NCBI RefSeq assembly: GCF_002288635.1
Contig: NZ_NRSW01000001.1
Span: forward strand, 2,017,671-2,081,670
Length of the DNA: 64,000 nt
Source: Mucilaginibacter sp. MD40
Lineage (GTDB): Bacteria; Bacteroidota; Bacteroidia; Sphingobacteriales; Sphingobacteriaceae
Direction: 5' to 3'
Shown here: positions 52,156 to 59,825 of the stretch, one piece after another
How the letters are laid out: each line of letters begins with the position of its first letter
Numbering within the stretch: the first letter of the stretch is position 1
Position numbers and translations under genes: made by a program
The notes under the pieces: generated by a model
Database searches by the model: none
What the model was told of the DNA's origin: nothing
Seen by the model: the letters and a program-made list of their open reading frames with translations, nothing else

Positions 52156-52596
52156 ATGAAGAAATTAGTTGTAGTTGCAGCAGTTGCCGGTATGTTATTT
52201 ACCGCCTGCAACCAGCAAGGAAACGGTACAGCCCCGGCAAACACCGCTACTGCTGATACCAGTAATGTAAGCGCTACCAACGCGCCGGTAATGAAGTTTG
52301 AGAATGATACGCACGATTTTGGTAAGATAAAAGAGGGCGAAAAAGTAACTTATGCCTTTAAGTTCATTAATAAAGGCAAATCGCCGCTTATTGTTAAAGA
52401 CGCGGTGGCCACCTGCGGCTGTACCAAGCCGGAGTGGCCTGCAACACCCATTGCTCCGGGTGCACCGGGCGAAATAAAGGTAACCTTTAACAGCGCTGCC
52501 AAAATGGGACTGCAGGATAAACAGATCACTATTACAGCTAATACTAACCCTGCCCAAACCATGGTGCATTTGATTGGCGAAGTTGTTGCTAAGTAA
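52156..52596 (+). CDS. DUF1573 domain lipoprotein
   Basis: 146-residue lipoprotein (lipidated Cys18, LFTACNQQ). After a Thr/Ala-rich spacer, one immunoglobulin-like DUF1573 domain: MKFENDTHDFGKIKEGEKVTYAFKFINKGKSPLIVKDAVATCGCTKPEWPATPIAPGAPGEIKVTFNS. The TCGCT cysteines are typical of the family, which is abundant in Bacteroidota envelopes but without a defined role. It sits between nusB and yajC on the same strand. Confidence 0.9.
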   Translation: MKKLVVVAAVAGMLFTACNQQGNGTAPANTATADTSNVSATNAPVMKFENDTHDFGKIKEGEKVTYAFKFINKGKSPLIVKDAVATCGCTKPEWPATPIAPGAPGEIKVTFNSAAKMGLQDKQITITANTNPAQTMVHLIGEVVAK

Positions 52597-52673
52597 AAGT
52601 CTACAGTAAAAATAGGGGCTTGTTATTTGCTTGCAAGCTGCCTAAACTATTAAATACTCAATAATTAATTTAA

Positions 52674-52985
52674 ATGATAAGTACAATTTTATTACAGGCC
52701 GGCGGAATGGGAACCCAAAATCTAATCATGTTTGGTTTGATTGCCGTGGTATTTTATTTCTTTATGATCCGCCCGCAGGTTAAAAAACAAAAAGACCAGA
52801 AAAAATACGTAGATGAACTTAAAAAAGGCGATCGGGTAATTACCAGCGCCGGTATACATGGCAGGATATATGAAGTTGCCGAAACTACTTTTTTAATTGA
52901 AGTAGAGAACGGCGCGCGCATACGTTTTGATAAATCAGCTATATCGCTGGATGCTTCAAAAGCGTTAAATACCCCTGCTAAATAA
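52674..52985 (+). CDS. yajC: preprotein translocase subunit YajC
   Basis: 103 residues. One transmembrane helix (about 17-33) is followed by the conserved cytoplasmic pattern FFMIRPQVKKQKDQKKYVDELKKGDRVITSAGIHGRIYEVAETTFLIEVENGARIRFDKSAI. YajC is an accessory part of the SecDF-SecYEG secretion complex. The gene is in its usual Bacteroidota neighbourhood of nusB, DUF1573, ybbR and coaE. Confidence 0.96.
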   Translation: MISTILLQAGGMGTQNLIMFGLIAVVFYFFMIRPQVKKQKDQKKYVDELKKGDRVITSAGIHGRIYEVAETTFLIEVENGARIRFDKSAISLDASKALNTPAK

Positions 52986-52990
52986 GCTGT

Positions 52991-53097
52991 AGGCTTAAAG
53001 CGTAAAGCTAAAAGCTTAAATAGGCTTATAGCTTAATTCACTATATTAGAAGCGAAAAGCTGATGCGTTACTGCTTTCAGCTTTTCGCTTTCTGCTT
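52991..53097. repeat. heptamer-phased inverted array, site 3, inside the yajC-ybbR gap
   Basis: The left arm 52991-53018 has 7-mers such as AGGCTTA and AAGCTAA; the right arm 53070-53097 has ACTGCTT, TCAGCTT and TTCGCTT in exact 7-nt phase. A perfect 13-bp stem AGCGAAAAGCTGA/TCAGCTTTTCGCT lies within it. Confidence 0.8.
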
Positions 53098-53115
53098 TTA
53101 TCTCGTAAAGAAAAA

Positions 53116-54063
53116 ATGGCCATCATCAAACTATCGGCAATGGAAAGGAGGCGGTTATCGGTTTTTATAACCTGCCTGGTATTTGCCGCGTGTGCATGGC
53201 TGTTTACAGCTTTATCCAATACCTACAAGTTTACGGTAAAGCAGGCTATCAGTTATAAAAACCTACCGCAAAAAAGGGCGTTTTATCCTTTGCAGTCTGA
53301 TACCGTGACCACCATTGTGCAGGGAACGGGCTGGCAAATGTTATTTGCTAAAGGCTCCTACAACAACAAGCCCGTTAATATTGATCTTCATACACTGGAG
53401 AGTAAGAACTACGTTGTACTTAGTCAGCAGCTTAAGCAAATAAACGCCAAAAAAGATCTTAACCACGAGATCATCGCTATTAACCCCGATACCTTGTATT
53501 TTGATTTCAGCAACCGCATTATCAAAAAGGTGCCTGTGGCATTGGTGGCCAATATCAGTTACCAGAAACAGTTCGCGCAATCGGGCAATGTGGCCATAAG
53601 GCCGCAATATGTAACCATTAGCGGCCCGGCTGAAACCATTGGCAATATCAAGGTATGGAAGACCGATACCGTTAAACTTACTGATGTTAATGAGGATTTT
53701 ACCCGCCGGGTGGCGCTGCATGAGGTAAAGGAGGGCAACCTGTCCATTATTCCTAAATCGGTATCGGTACATATACCGGTAGACGAGTATACCGAGAAAA
53801 CGCTTGAAATACCTGTTAAGGTGATCAACAACCATCACTATTATGATGTGAAAATTTTTCCGCAGAAAATTAAGGTGACGTTTACTACCTCGCTTACCGA
53901 TTACCCAGATATGAACGAGGATGACTTTGAAGCTGTGGTCGATCTTTCGTTATGGGAGCAGTACGGCTATCATAACCTGCCGGTAAAAATAACCCGTATG
54001 CCGTCCTTCAGTAAGGTAACCAAGATAGAGCCTCGGGTAATTGATTTTATCATAAAAAAATAA
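53116..54063 (+). CDS. YbbR-like domain protein
   Basis: 315 residues: an N-terminal transmembrane helix (VFITCLVFAACAWLFTALS) and at least two YbbR-type beta domains (VPVALVANISYQKQFAQSGNVAIRPQYVTISGPAETIGNIKVWKTDTV and IPVKVINNHHYYDVKIFPQKIKVTF). In Firmicutes such proteins regulate the CdaA cyclic-di-AMP cyclase, but that partner is not adjacent here. The stop codon is immediately followed by the coaE ATG, so the two are cotranscribed. Confidence 0.88.
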   Translation: MAIIKLSAMERRRLSVFITCLVFAACAWLFTALSNTYKFTVKQAISYKNLPQKRAFYPLQSDTVTTIVQGTGWQMLFAKGSYNNKPVNIDLHTLESKNYVVLSQQLKQINAKKDLNHEIIAINPDTLYFDFSNRIIKKVPVALVANISYQKQFAQSGNVAIRPQYVTISGPAETIGNIKVWKTDTVKLTDVNEDFTRRVALHEVKEGNLSIIPKSVSVHIPVDEYTEKTLEIPVKVINNHHYYDVKIFPQKIKVTFTTSLTDYPDMNEDDFEAVVDLSLWEQYGYHNLPVKITRMPSFSKVTKIEPRVIDFIIKK

Positions 54064-54663
54064 ATGTTTAAAGTAGGGATAACCGGTAATATAGGCAGTG
54101 GAAAAACCACCGTTTGCAAGGTATTTGAGGTGTTGGGCATACCGGTATTTTATGCCGACGATGCCGCTAAAAAAGTAATGACCGATGACCAATTACTCAT
54201 AAGCGGTATAAAAGAGGCTTTTGGGAACGAGGCGTATTTTGCCGACGGCTCGCTTAACCGCAAGTATATAGGCAACATTGTTTTTAACGATGAGGATAAG
54301 CTTAAACGGCTTAATGAACTGGTGCACCCTGCTGTTTTCAGGGCGTTTGATGCCTGGGTAGAAAAGCAAGAACATGCGCCGTATGTTTTAAAAGAAGCCG
54401 CGATTTTGTTTGAAAGCGGTTCATATAAAAAATGCGACCGCAGCCTGTTGGTAACAGCCCCGTTAGAAACACGTATGGAACGGGTAATACAGCGCGACGG
54501 GGTAACCGAGCAGGAAGTTCAAAAACGCGAAAGCCGCCAGTACCCGCAGGAGAAAAAAGAGCAACTCGCTGATGATATCATTGTAAATGATGATACCCAA
54601 CTGGTAATTCCGCAGGTATTGCAACTGCATCAATTATACTTATCGCTCGCTAAAGCTCAATGA
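54064..54663 (+). CDS. coaE: dephospho-CoA kinase
   Basis: 199 residues; last step of coenzyme A synthesis, phosphorylating the ribose 3'-hydroxyl of dephospho-CoA. P-loop GNIGSGKTT (8-16), substrate segment YADDAAKKVM, LVHPAVF, and lid QRDGVTEQEVQKRESRQ are all normal. It abuts the ybbR gene (0 nt) and overlaps the MBL-fold gene by 4 nt (ATGA), showing translational coupling. Confidence 0.96.
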   Translation: MFKVGITGNIGSGKTTVCKVFEVLGIPVFYADDAAKKVMTDDQLLISGIKEAFGNEAYFADGSLNRKYIGNIVFNDEDKLKRLNELVHPAVFRAFDAWVEKQEHAPYVLKEAAILFESGSYKKCDRSLLVTAPLETRMERVIQRDGVTEQEVQKRESRQYPQEKKEQLADDIIVNDDTQLVIPQVLQLHQLYLSLAKAQ

Positions 54664-55598
54664 TTTTAGACGATTTTATAACTCTTACAGCCAATGGCCT
54701 GTATTGCCGTTACGCAGATTTTTACCTCGACCCGCAACAGCCGGTGAGCCAGGCCGTAATTTCCCACGCCCATGCCGACCATGCTGTTAGCGGTAATAAA
54801 AATGTGTATGCCACCGCTCCAACCCTGGCTTTTATGCAGCTGCGTTATGGGAAGAATGCTTTTAAAGTAAGTTATACGATACCTTATCACGAGCCATTTA
54901 CCATTGGCGGCGTGCAGCTCACTTTTATTTCCGCGGGGCATATGCCTGGCTCAGCACAGGTGTTAATGGAATATAAAGGCGTCAGATACCTCTACACCGG
55001 TGATTATAAACTACAGGCCGATGATACCTGCGAACCCATTGAATTTACGCAGGCCAATGTGCTGATCACCGAAAGTACCTTTGCTGACCCGGCCACGCAG
55101 CACCCCGATCCGGTAACCGAGATCAAAAAACTGGCGGATATTAAGGTAAATATCCTGCTGGGGGCTTACGGGCTGGGGAAAAGCCAGCGGCTTATCAGCC
55201 TGATTAATAGATACGTACCTCAAAAAATCATTTTAGTGCACCACCGTATAATGCCAATAAATGCGGTTTACAAAAGCCTGGGTTATGATTTGGGTGCGCA
55301 CCAACTCTATAACCGTAAGCTGATGAAGGAGCAAAAGGAGTATATTTACCTTGTGCCGCCTTTTACTTTTGATAGCTATTTGCGGGCAACAGGCGTAAAG
55401 AGGCTGTTTGCATCGGGCTGGAAAAACCTGCAGGCTAATGAGCAGGACACGCTGTTCATATCAGACCATGTAGACTGGAACGATATATTGCAAATGGTAA
55501 ACCATGTGCAGCCGCAACAGATATGGACCCTGCACGGCGACGGGCGCCAGCTAAAAAAGCATTTTGAAAACGATATTTTTGTGAAGATAATGGCATAA
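54660..55598 (+). CDS. MBL-fold exonuclease-like protein
   Basis: 312 residues, metallo-beta-lactamase fold. Metal-binding motif SHAHADH, AGHMPGSAQV, TGDYK, ITESTF and GAYGLGKSQR follow the family of DNA-ligase-associated exonucleases. In many bacteria that family sits with an ATP-dependent DNA ligase, a DEXH helicase and a phosphoesterase; none of these is here. It overlaps coaE by 4 nt and the following DUF5522 gene by 1 nt. A DNA 3'-end processing role is inferred only from the family. Confidence 0.85.
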   Translation: MILDDFITLTANGLYCRYADFYLDPQQPVSQAVISHAHADHAVSGNKNVYATAPTLAFMQLRYGKNAFKVSYTIPYHEPFTIGGVQLTFISAGHMPGSAQVLMEYKGVRYLYTGDYKLQADDTCEPIEFTQANVLITESTFADPATQHPDPVTEIKKLADIKVNILLGAYGLGKSQRLISLINRYVPQKIILVHHRIMPINAVYKSLGYDLGAHQLYNRKLMKEQKEYIYLVPPFTFDSYLRATGVKRLFASGWKNLQANEQDTLFISDHVDWNDILQMVNHVQPQQIWTLHGDGRQLKKHFENDIFVKIMA

Positions 55599-55759
55599 TG
55601 CTGCAGGAGAATATAGACTATTACATAAATGCCGATGGCAACTTTGTATTCACTAAAGAATACCATTTAAAGCGAGGATATTGCTGTAAAAATAAGTGCC
55701 TGCATTGCCCGTGGCATTACGGAAGGCCTAAGCCACAGAGCGATGTAAAAAATAAATAG
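55598..55759 (+). CDS. DUF5522 family 53-residue Cys-rich protein
   Basis: Short gene whose ATG overlaps the previous stop (TAATG). The peptide contains FVFTKEYHLKRGYCCKNKCLHCP followed by WHYGRPK, the DUF5522 pattern with four cysteines (C-C-x3-C-x2-C) that could hold a zinc ion or an iron-sulfur cluster. No function is known to me. Tight coupling to the MBL-fold nuclease gene suggests a joint role. The start is fixed by the overlap and by family length. Confidence 0.88.
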   Translation: MLQENIDYYINADGNFVFTKEYHLKRGYCCKNKCLHCPWHYGRPKPQSDVKNK

Positions 55760-55787
55760 ATTATATTTGTAATTAATTTCTTATACC

Positions 55788-56237
55788 ATGGGAATAGAGG
55801 AAGATATAAAAAGCACCAACTTTGAGGATAATTACCATAAAGCGGTAGTTAACCTGGCCTACACCTCAGGCTGGCTCAACAACTATATGCGGCCCGCTTT
55901 TGAAAAGCACAACCTCACCCAGCAGCAATTTAATATCCTGCGCATATTGCGCGGCCAATACCCCAAGCCGGCTACTGTAAACCTCTTAAAAGAGCGCATG
56001 GTAGATAAAATGTCTGACGCTTCACGCATTGTCGATCGTTTGGTGCAAAAAGGGTTGGTATCGCGCTGCACCAACTCCCGCGATCGCCGCGCCGTAGATA
56101 TCCGCATCAGCGAAGAGGGGCTGGCTATCCTCAAAAAAATGGATATTGATTTTAAAACAAAAGACCTTTTTAAACAACACCTTACCGAGGAGGAGGCAGG
56201 CCTGCTCAGCGATCTGCTGGATAAGATGAGAGGGTAG
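55788..56237 (+). CDS. MarR family transcriptional regulator
   Basis: 149 residues; winged helix-turn-helix of the MarR type (LTQQQFNILRILRGQYPKPATVNLLKERMVDKMSDASRIVDRLVQKGLVSRCTNSRDRRAVDIRISEEGLAIL), with helical dimerisation ends. The DR-x-RA-x-D wing is typical. It may respond to small phenolic or oxidant ligands; the target is unknown. It is the last gene of the co-directional cluster and is followed by heptamer and other repeats. Confidence 0.94.
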   Translation: MGIEEDIKSTNFEDNYHKAVVNLAYTSGWLNNYMRPAFEKHNLTQQQFNILRILRGQYPKPATVNLLKERMVDKMSDASRIVDRLVQKGLVSRCTNSRDRRAVDIRISEEGLAILKKMDIDFKTKDLFKQHLTEEEAGLLSDLLDKMRG

Positions 56238-56242
56238 GTTTT

Positions 56243-56277
56243 AAGTCAAAAGTCAAAATTTAAAACTCAAAACTTAC
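56243..56277. repeat. heptamer-phased array, site 4
   Basis: Five consecutive 7-mers of AAGTCAA type (two exact copies, then AATTTAA, AACTCAA and AACTTAC) directly downstream of marR. Confidence 0.65.
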
Positions 56278-56307
56278 TTTTCTTCCTGACACCAACTAAA
56301 AATCCAT

Positions 56308-56339
56308 GTTATTGCGAGGATGAGCGACAAAGCAATAAC
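56308..56339. repeat. ATTGC/GCAAT hairpin repeat, copy 2
   Basis: Ends GTTATTGC and GCAATAAC are perfectly inverted around a 16-nt middle. Related to the element at 27692-27714. Confidence 0.55.
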
Positions 56340-56401
56340 ATTAGCTTTGTTCTGAGATTATCGGGCTATCGCTCTTAATTACATAGTGTTATATTTTCCA
56401 C

Positions 56402-56453
56402 CCTCTTTGCGCATTAAAGAGGGGCAATGAGCCGAAGGCAAAGCCGGGGCGAG
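56402..56453 (+). repeat. dispersed ~50-nt intergenic repeat, copy 3
   Basis: Begins CCTCTTTGCGCATTAAAGAG and ends GCCGGGGCGAG, same length and layout as the copy at 41735. It lies at the 3' end of the minus-strand PAP2 gene. Confidence 0.7.
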
Positions 56454-56459
56454 TAAATG

Positions 56460-57041
56460 TTACAATTGCTCCTGCTGAAAGTACTTAGCTGCGGCCACCC
56501 TAAATCCATAAGCAAACAGCCACCCCGCCAAACTCCCGTAGATAGCTCCTGCGGTAACATCAACCGGGAAATGAACCCCAACATATACCTGTGCCACCGA
56601 GATCAGGGCAGCCCAAAATATCAGTACAGGGAGCACCCATTTATACCTTTTATAAAATACAATCCCTAAGAAAATAGCGATGGCAAAATGGTCGGTAGCA
56701 TGCGTAGAGGGGAAACTATACCCCGTTCCGCAAGGTACGCGGCTAATAACGGATGCGCTGGTGTGAGGGTCGCGGCAGGGGCGCAAGCGGTGCACCGAGG
56801 GTTTTATTATGCTCGCGCTGGTAAAATCGGCAAAGCCAACGGCAAGCGCCAGGAAAAGGATCAGCACGGCCCCACGTTTCTTGTATCGCCACAGGCTAAA
56901 ACCAATGATGAAAACATATAGCGGTATCCAGAAACGGGCGTTACGCATCACGGGCAGCACCGCGTCAAAAAACGGGTTAGCCCAATCGTGGTTGATCACG
57001 TAGAACAGGTGCCGGTCCAGATGTAGCAGAAAATCGGGCAT
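56460..57041 (-). CDS. PAP2 family membrane phosphatase
   Basis: 193-residue integral membrane protein with five or six helices. Motif 1 KPSVHRLRP, motif 2 YSFPSTHATDHFA and motif 3 AQVYVGVHFPVD carry the catalytic His residues. Gln replaces the usual Arg of motif 3, a variant I recall from other Bacteroidota members. Probable lipid-phosphate or undecaprenyl-pyrophosphate phosphatase; lipid A phosphatase is an alternative. Divergent from the glmM-like gene. Confidence 0.9.
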   Translation of the reverse strand: MPDFLLHLDRHLFYVINHDWANPFFDAVLPVMRNARFWIPLYVFIIGFSLWRYKKRGAVLILFLALAVGFADFTSASIIKPSVHRLRPCRDPHTSASVISRVPCGTGYSFPSTHATDHFAIAIFLGIVFYKRYKWVLPVLIFWAALISVAQVYVGVHFPVDVTAGAIYGSLAGWLFAYGFRVAAAKYFQQEQL

Positions 57042-57152
57042 TTAGCTATGAAATATAGGCTGATACAGCGCGTTATACCTTGCCAAATATATATGAATTT
57101 TATACTCGCTTAGCGCAAATATTGCTATTTTTGCGCCAAACATCTATATACT

Positions 57153-58544
57153 TTGACACTCATAAAATCAATCTCAGGCATTAGGGGTACCATCGGCGGA
57201 GCCGCTGGCGACGGCCTCACCCCGTTAGACATTGTTAAATTCACATCTGCATACGGCAGTTGGGCGGTTAAACGTACCGGCATTAAAAAAATAGTGGTAG
57301 GCCGCGATGCCCGCTTGTCTGGCAGTATGGTGAATAACCTGGTGATAGGTACTTTACAGGGTTTGGGTATTGATGTGGTTGACCTTGGCCTTTCTACTAC
57401 ACCAACCGTTGAAGTAGCCGTGCCCGATGAGCAGGCAGCAGGAGGTATTATCCTTACCGCCAGCCACAACCCCAAGCAGTGGAACGCCCTTAAGCTCCTT
57501 AACGAGAAAGGCGAATTCATTAGTGATACCGATGGCAAGGAAGTACTGGACATAGCCGAAAACAGCGATTTTATTTATGCTGATGTAAACGACCTGGGTA
57601 AACATACCCATGATGATAGTTACCTGAAAAAACATATTGACAAGGTTTTAGCCCTTCCGCTGGTTGATGTGGAAGCCGTTAAGAAAGCGAACTTTAAAAT
57701 AGCTATCGATTGCGTTAATTCAACCGGAGGCATTTTTGTACCGGCCCTGTTAAAGGCGCTTGGTGTAGAAACTATACATGAATTATACTGCGAGCCTGAC
57801 GGTCATTTTCCGCATAATCCGGAGCCACTACCCGAGAACCTGGTAGCATTGTCAAAAGAAGTGCTGAAAACTAAAGCCGACCTGGGTATTGCCGTTGACC
57901 CGGATGTGGATCGCCTTTGCTTTGTTTGCGAGGATGGCAGCATGTTCGGCGAAGAATATACGTTGGTAGCCGTAGCAGATTATGTGCTGGCGAATACCAA
58001 AGGTAACACGGTATCAAACCTGTCATCAACCCGTGCCCTGCGCGATGTAACTGAAAAGCACGGCGCAGCGTATCACGCGGCTGCTGTAGGGGAGGTAAAC
58101 GTGGTAAACAAAATGAAAGAGGTGAACGCCATCATAGGCGGCGAAGGCAACGGCGGGGTAATTTATCCCGAACTGCATTACGGCCGCGACGCCTTGGTTG
58201 GTATAGCGCTGTTCCTTACCCACCTGGCCAAATATGGCAAGCCGGTATCGGTTTTAAGAAGCTCTTACCCGGGCTATTTTATTTCTAAAAATAAAATTAC
58301 GTTAACGCCGGAGATGGATATCGACGCATTGCTGGTAAAGGTGAAAGATAAGTACCAGAAACAGCCGCACAGTACTATTGATGGTTTAAAGATCGAGTTT
58401 GATAAGGAGTGGGTACACCTGCGCCGCTCAAACACAGAGCCTATTATCCGTATTTATTCTGAAGGGAACTCAGAAACTATTGCGGATAACCTGGCCAACA
58501 AGATCATTACTGATATAAAAGAGATATTAAATTTAAACGAATAG
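57153..58544 (+). CDS. glmM: phosphoglucosamine mutase-like phosphohexomutase, TTG start
   Basis: 463 residues of the alpha-D-phosphohexomutase superfamily. The frame begins at TTG (57153); the family N-terminus (LIKSISGIRGTIGG) starts two residues later and no upstream in-frame ATG exists nearby, so TTG is the likely start. Active-site Ser104 (TASHNPKQWN), metal loop VDPDVDRLCF, sugar loop GGEGNGGV and phosphate loop RRSNTEPIIRIYSE are present. The GEGNGG loop differs from GEQSG of classical GlmM, so phosphoglucosamine versus phosphomannose/phosphoglucose use is not certain. Cell-wall precursor synthesis is the probable role. Confidence 0.88.
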   Translation: MTLIKSISGIRGTIGGAAGDGLTPLDIVKFTSAYGSWAVKRTGIKKIVVGRDARLSGSMVNNLVIGTLQGLGIDVVDLGLSTTPTVEVAVPDEQAAGGIILTASHNPKQWNALKLLNEKGEFISDTDGKEVLDIAENSDFIYADVNDLGKHTHDDSYLKKHIDKVLALPLVDVEAVKKANFKIAIDCVNSTGGIFVPALLKALGVETIHELYCEPDGHFPHNPEPLPENLVALSKEVLKTKADLGIAVDPDVDRLCFVCEDGSMFGEEYTLVAVADYVLANTKGNTVSNLSSTRALRDVTEKHGAAYHAAAVGEVNVVNKMKEVNAIIGGEGNGGVIYPELHYGRDALVGIALFLTHLAKYGKPVSVLRSSYPGYFISKNKITLTPEMDIDALLVKVKDKYQKQPHSTIDGLKIEFDKEWVHLRRSNTEPIIRIYSEGNSETIADNLANKIITDIKEILNLNE

Positions 58545-58550
58545 CAGGTA

Positions 58551-58579
58551 TAACCGCAGGACCGGAGACCCTGCGGTTA
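58551..58579 (+). terminator. hairpin between the glmM-like and cysteine desulfurase genes
   Basis: TAACCGCAGG pairs perfectly with CCTGCGGTTA (9-nt loop); a T-rich stretch follows at 58584-58592. Terminator or partial attenuator. Confidence 0.65.
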
Positions 58580-58617
58580 CACCGTTTATTTTTACTGACC
58601 CCATAATTATTGATAAA

Positions 58618-59754
58618 ATGCGAGTTTATTTCGACAACGCAGCAACAACCGCGCTCGACCCTGAAGTACTAAAAGAAATGTACAAGGTAATGGAAAGCCA
58701 GTTTGGCAATCCATCATCTATCCATGCCCACGGGCGCGAGGTGCGTACGTTGATCGAAAGATCGCGCAAAACCATAGCCAACCTGCTGCATACCTCACCC
58801 GCCGAAATATTTTTTACCAGCGGCGGTACCGAGGCTGATAATACCGCCATCCGTTGCGGTATCATTGATCATCAGCTTAAACATGCCATCACTACCAAAC
58901 TGGAGCACCATGCTGTGCTGCATACCCTGCAGGCCATGGAAAAGGCCGGTGCTATTAAACTGAGCTACGTAGATGTTGATGATAAAGGACTGGTTGATTA
59001 CAACCACCTGGAGCAACTGCTGCAAAACAACGAGCGCAGCTTTGTATCGCTTATGCACGCCAACAACGAATTGGGTACATTAACAGACATTGTACGTGTG
59101 GGCGATATTTGCGAGGCTCACAACGCGCTTTTTCATAGCGATACGGTACAAACCGTTGGGCATTTCGTGCATGACCTCAGCAAGCTTAAATTGCACTTTA
59201 TGGTTTGCGCCGCGCACAAGTTGCATGGCCCAAAAGGGGTAGGCTTTTTACACATCAACCACAAAGTAAAAATTAACCCGATGATCTACGGAGGTTCGCA
59301 GGAGCGCAATATGCGTGGCGGTACCGAAAACGTATATGGTATTGCCGGTCTTGCCAAGGCGCTTGAACTGGCTTATGCCGATATGCAAGGTCATCAGGCC
59401 TATATTCAGGACATCAAATCGTACATGATGGCCAGGCTCACGCAGGAAATACCCGGTATAAAATTTAATGGCGAAACTGATCCTGAAGGAAGCCTGTATA
59501 CGGTACTTAACGTATCATTCCCTGAAATGGAAATGGCCGACATGCTGCTCTTTAACCTGGACATTGCCGGTATTTCGGCATCAGGCGGTAGCGCATGCAG
59601 TTCGGGCACAGATATAGGCTCACACGTATTATCAGCCATTGGCGCTAACCCAAACAGGCCTTCAGTGCGTTTCTCATTTTCTAAATATAATACTAAAGAA
59701 GAGGTTGATTATACTGTTGCCAAGCTTAAAGAGCTGTGTATGGTAAATGCTTAA
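58618..59754 (+). CDS. cysteine desulfurase, NifS/IscS-type
   Basis: 378-residue PLP enzyme that takes sulfur from cysteine for iron-sulfur clusters or tRNA thiolation. Pyridoxal Lys201 (CAAHKLHGPKG), TSGGTEADN, HSDTVQTVG and the catalytic Cys327 on a flexible loop (SGGSACSSGTDIGS) are intact. The longer loop with ACSSG places it with group I (NifS/IscS) rather than SufS. No isc or suf scaffold gene lies next to it, so a tRNA thiolation or general role is possible. Confidence 0.94.
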   Translation: MRVYFDNAATTALDPEVLKEMYKVMESQFGNPSSIHAHGREVRTLIERSRKTIANLLHTSPAEIFFTSGGTEADNTAIRCGIIDHQLKHAITTKLEHHAVLHTLQAMEKAGAIKLSYVDVDDKGLVDYNHLEQLLQNNERSFVSLMHANNELGTLTDIVRVGDICEAHNALFHSDTVQTVGHFVHDLSKLKLHFMVCAAHKLHGPKGVGFLHINHKVKINPMIYGGSQERNMRGGTENVYGIAGLAKALELAYADMQGHQAYIQDIKSYMMARLTQEIPGIKFNGETDPEGSLYTVLNVSFPEMEMADMLLFNLDIAGISASGGSACSSGTDIGSHVLSAIGANPNRPSVRFSFSKYNTKEEVDYTVAKLKELCMVNA

Positions 59755-59779
59755 TTAATTTTTTTTCTTTTTTTGAAAG

Positions 59780-59796
59780 TTGGCAGGCGTATTGCT
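59780..59796 (+). promoter_or_regulatory. sigma-54 (-24/-12) promoter
   Basis: TTGGCAGGCGTATTGCT matches the RpoN consensus TTGGCACGnnnnTTGCT at all but one defined position. The GG (59782-59783) and GC (59794-59795) are separated by exactly 10 nt. Predicted transcription start is near 59807, about 20 nt before the ATG. Confidence 0.75.
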
Positions 59797-59825
59797 ATAC
59801 ATAGGTACAATCAAAAACAAAACCT

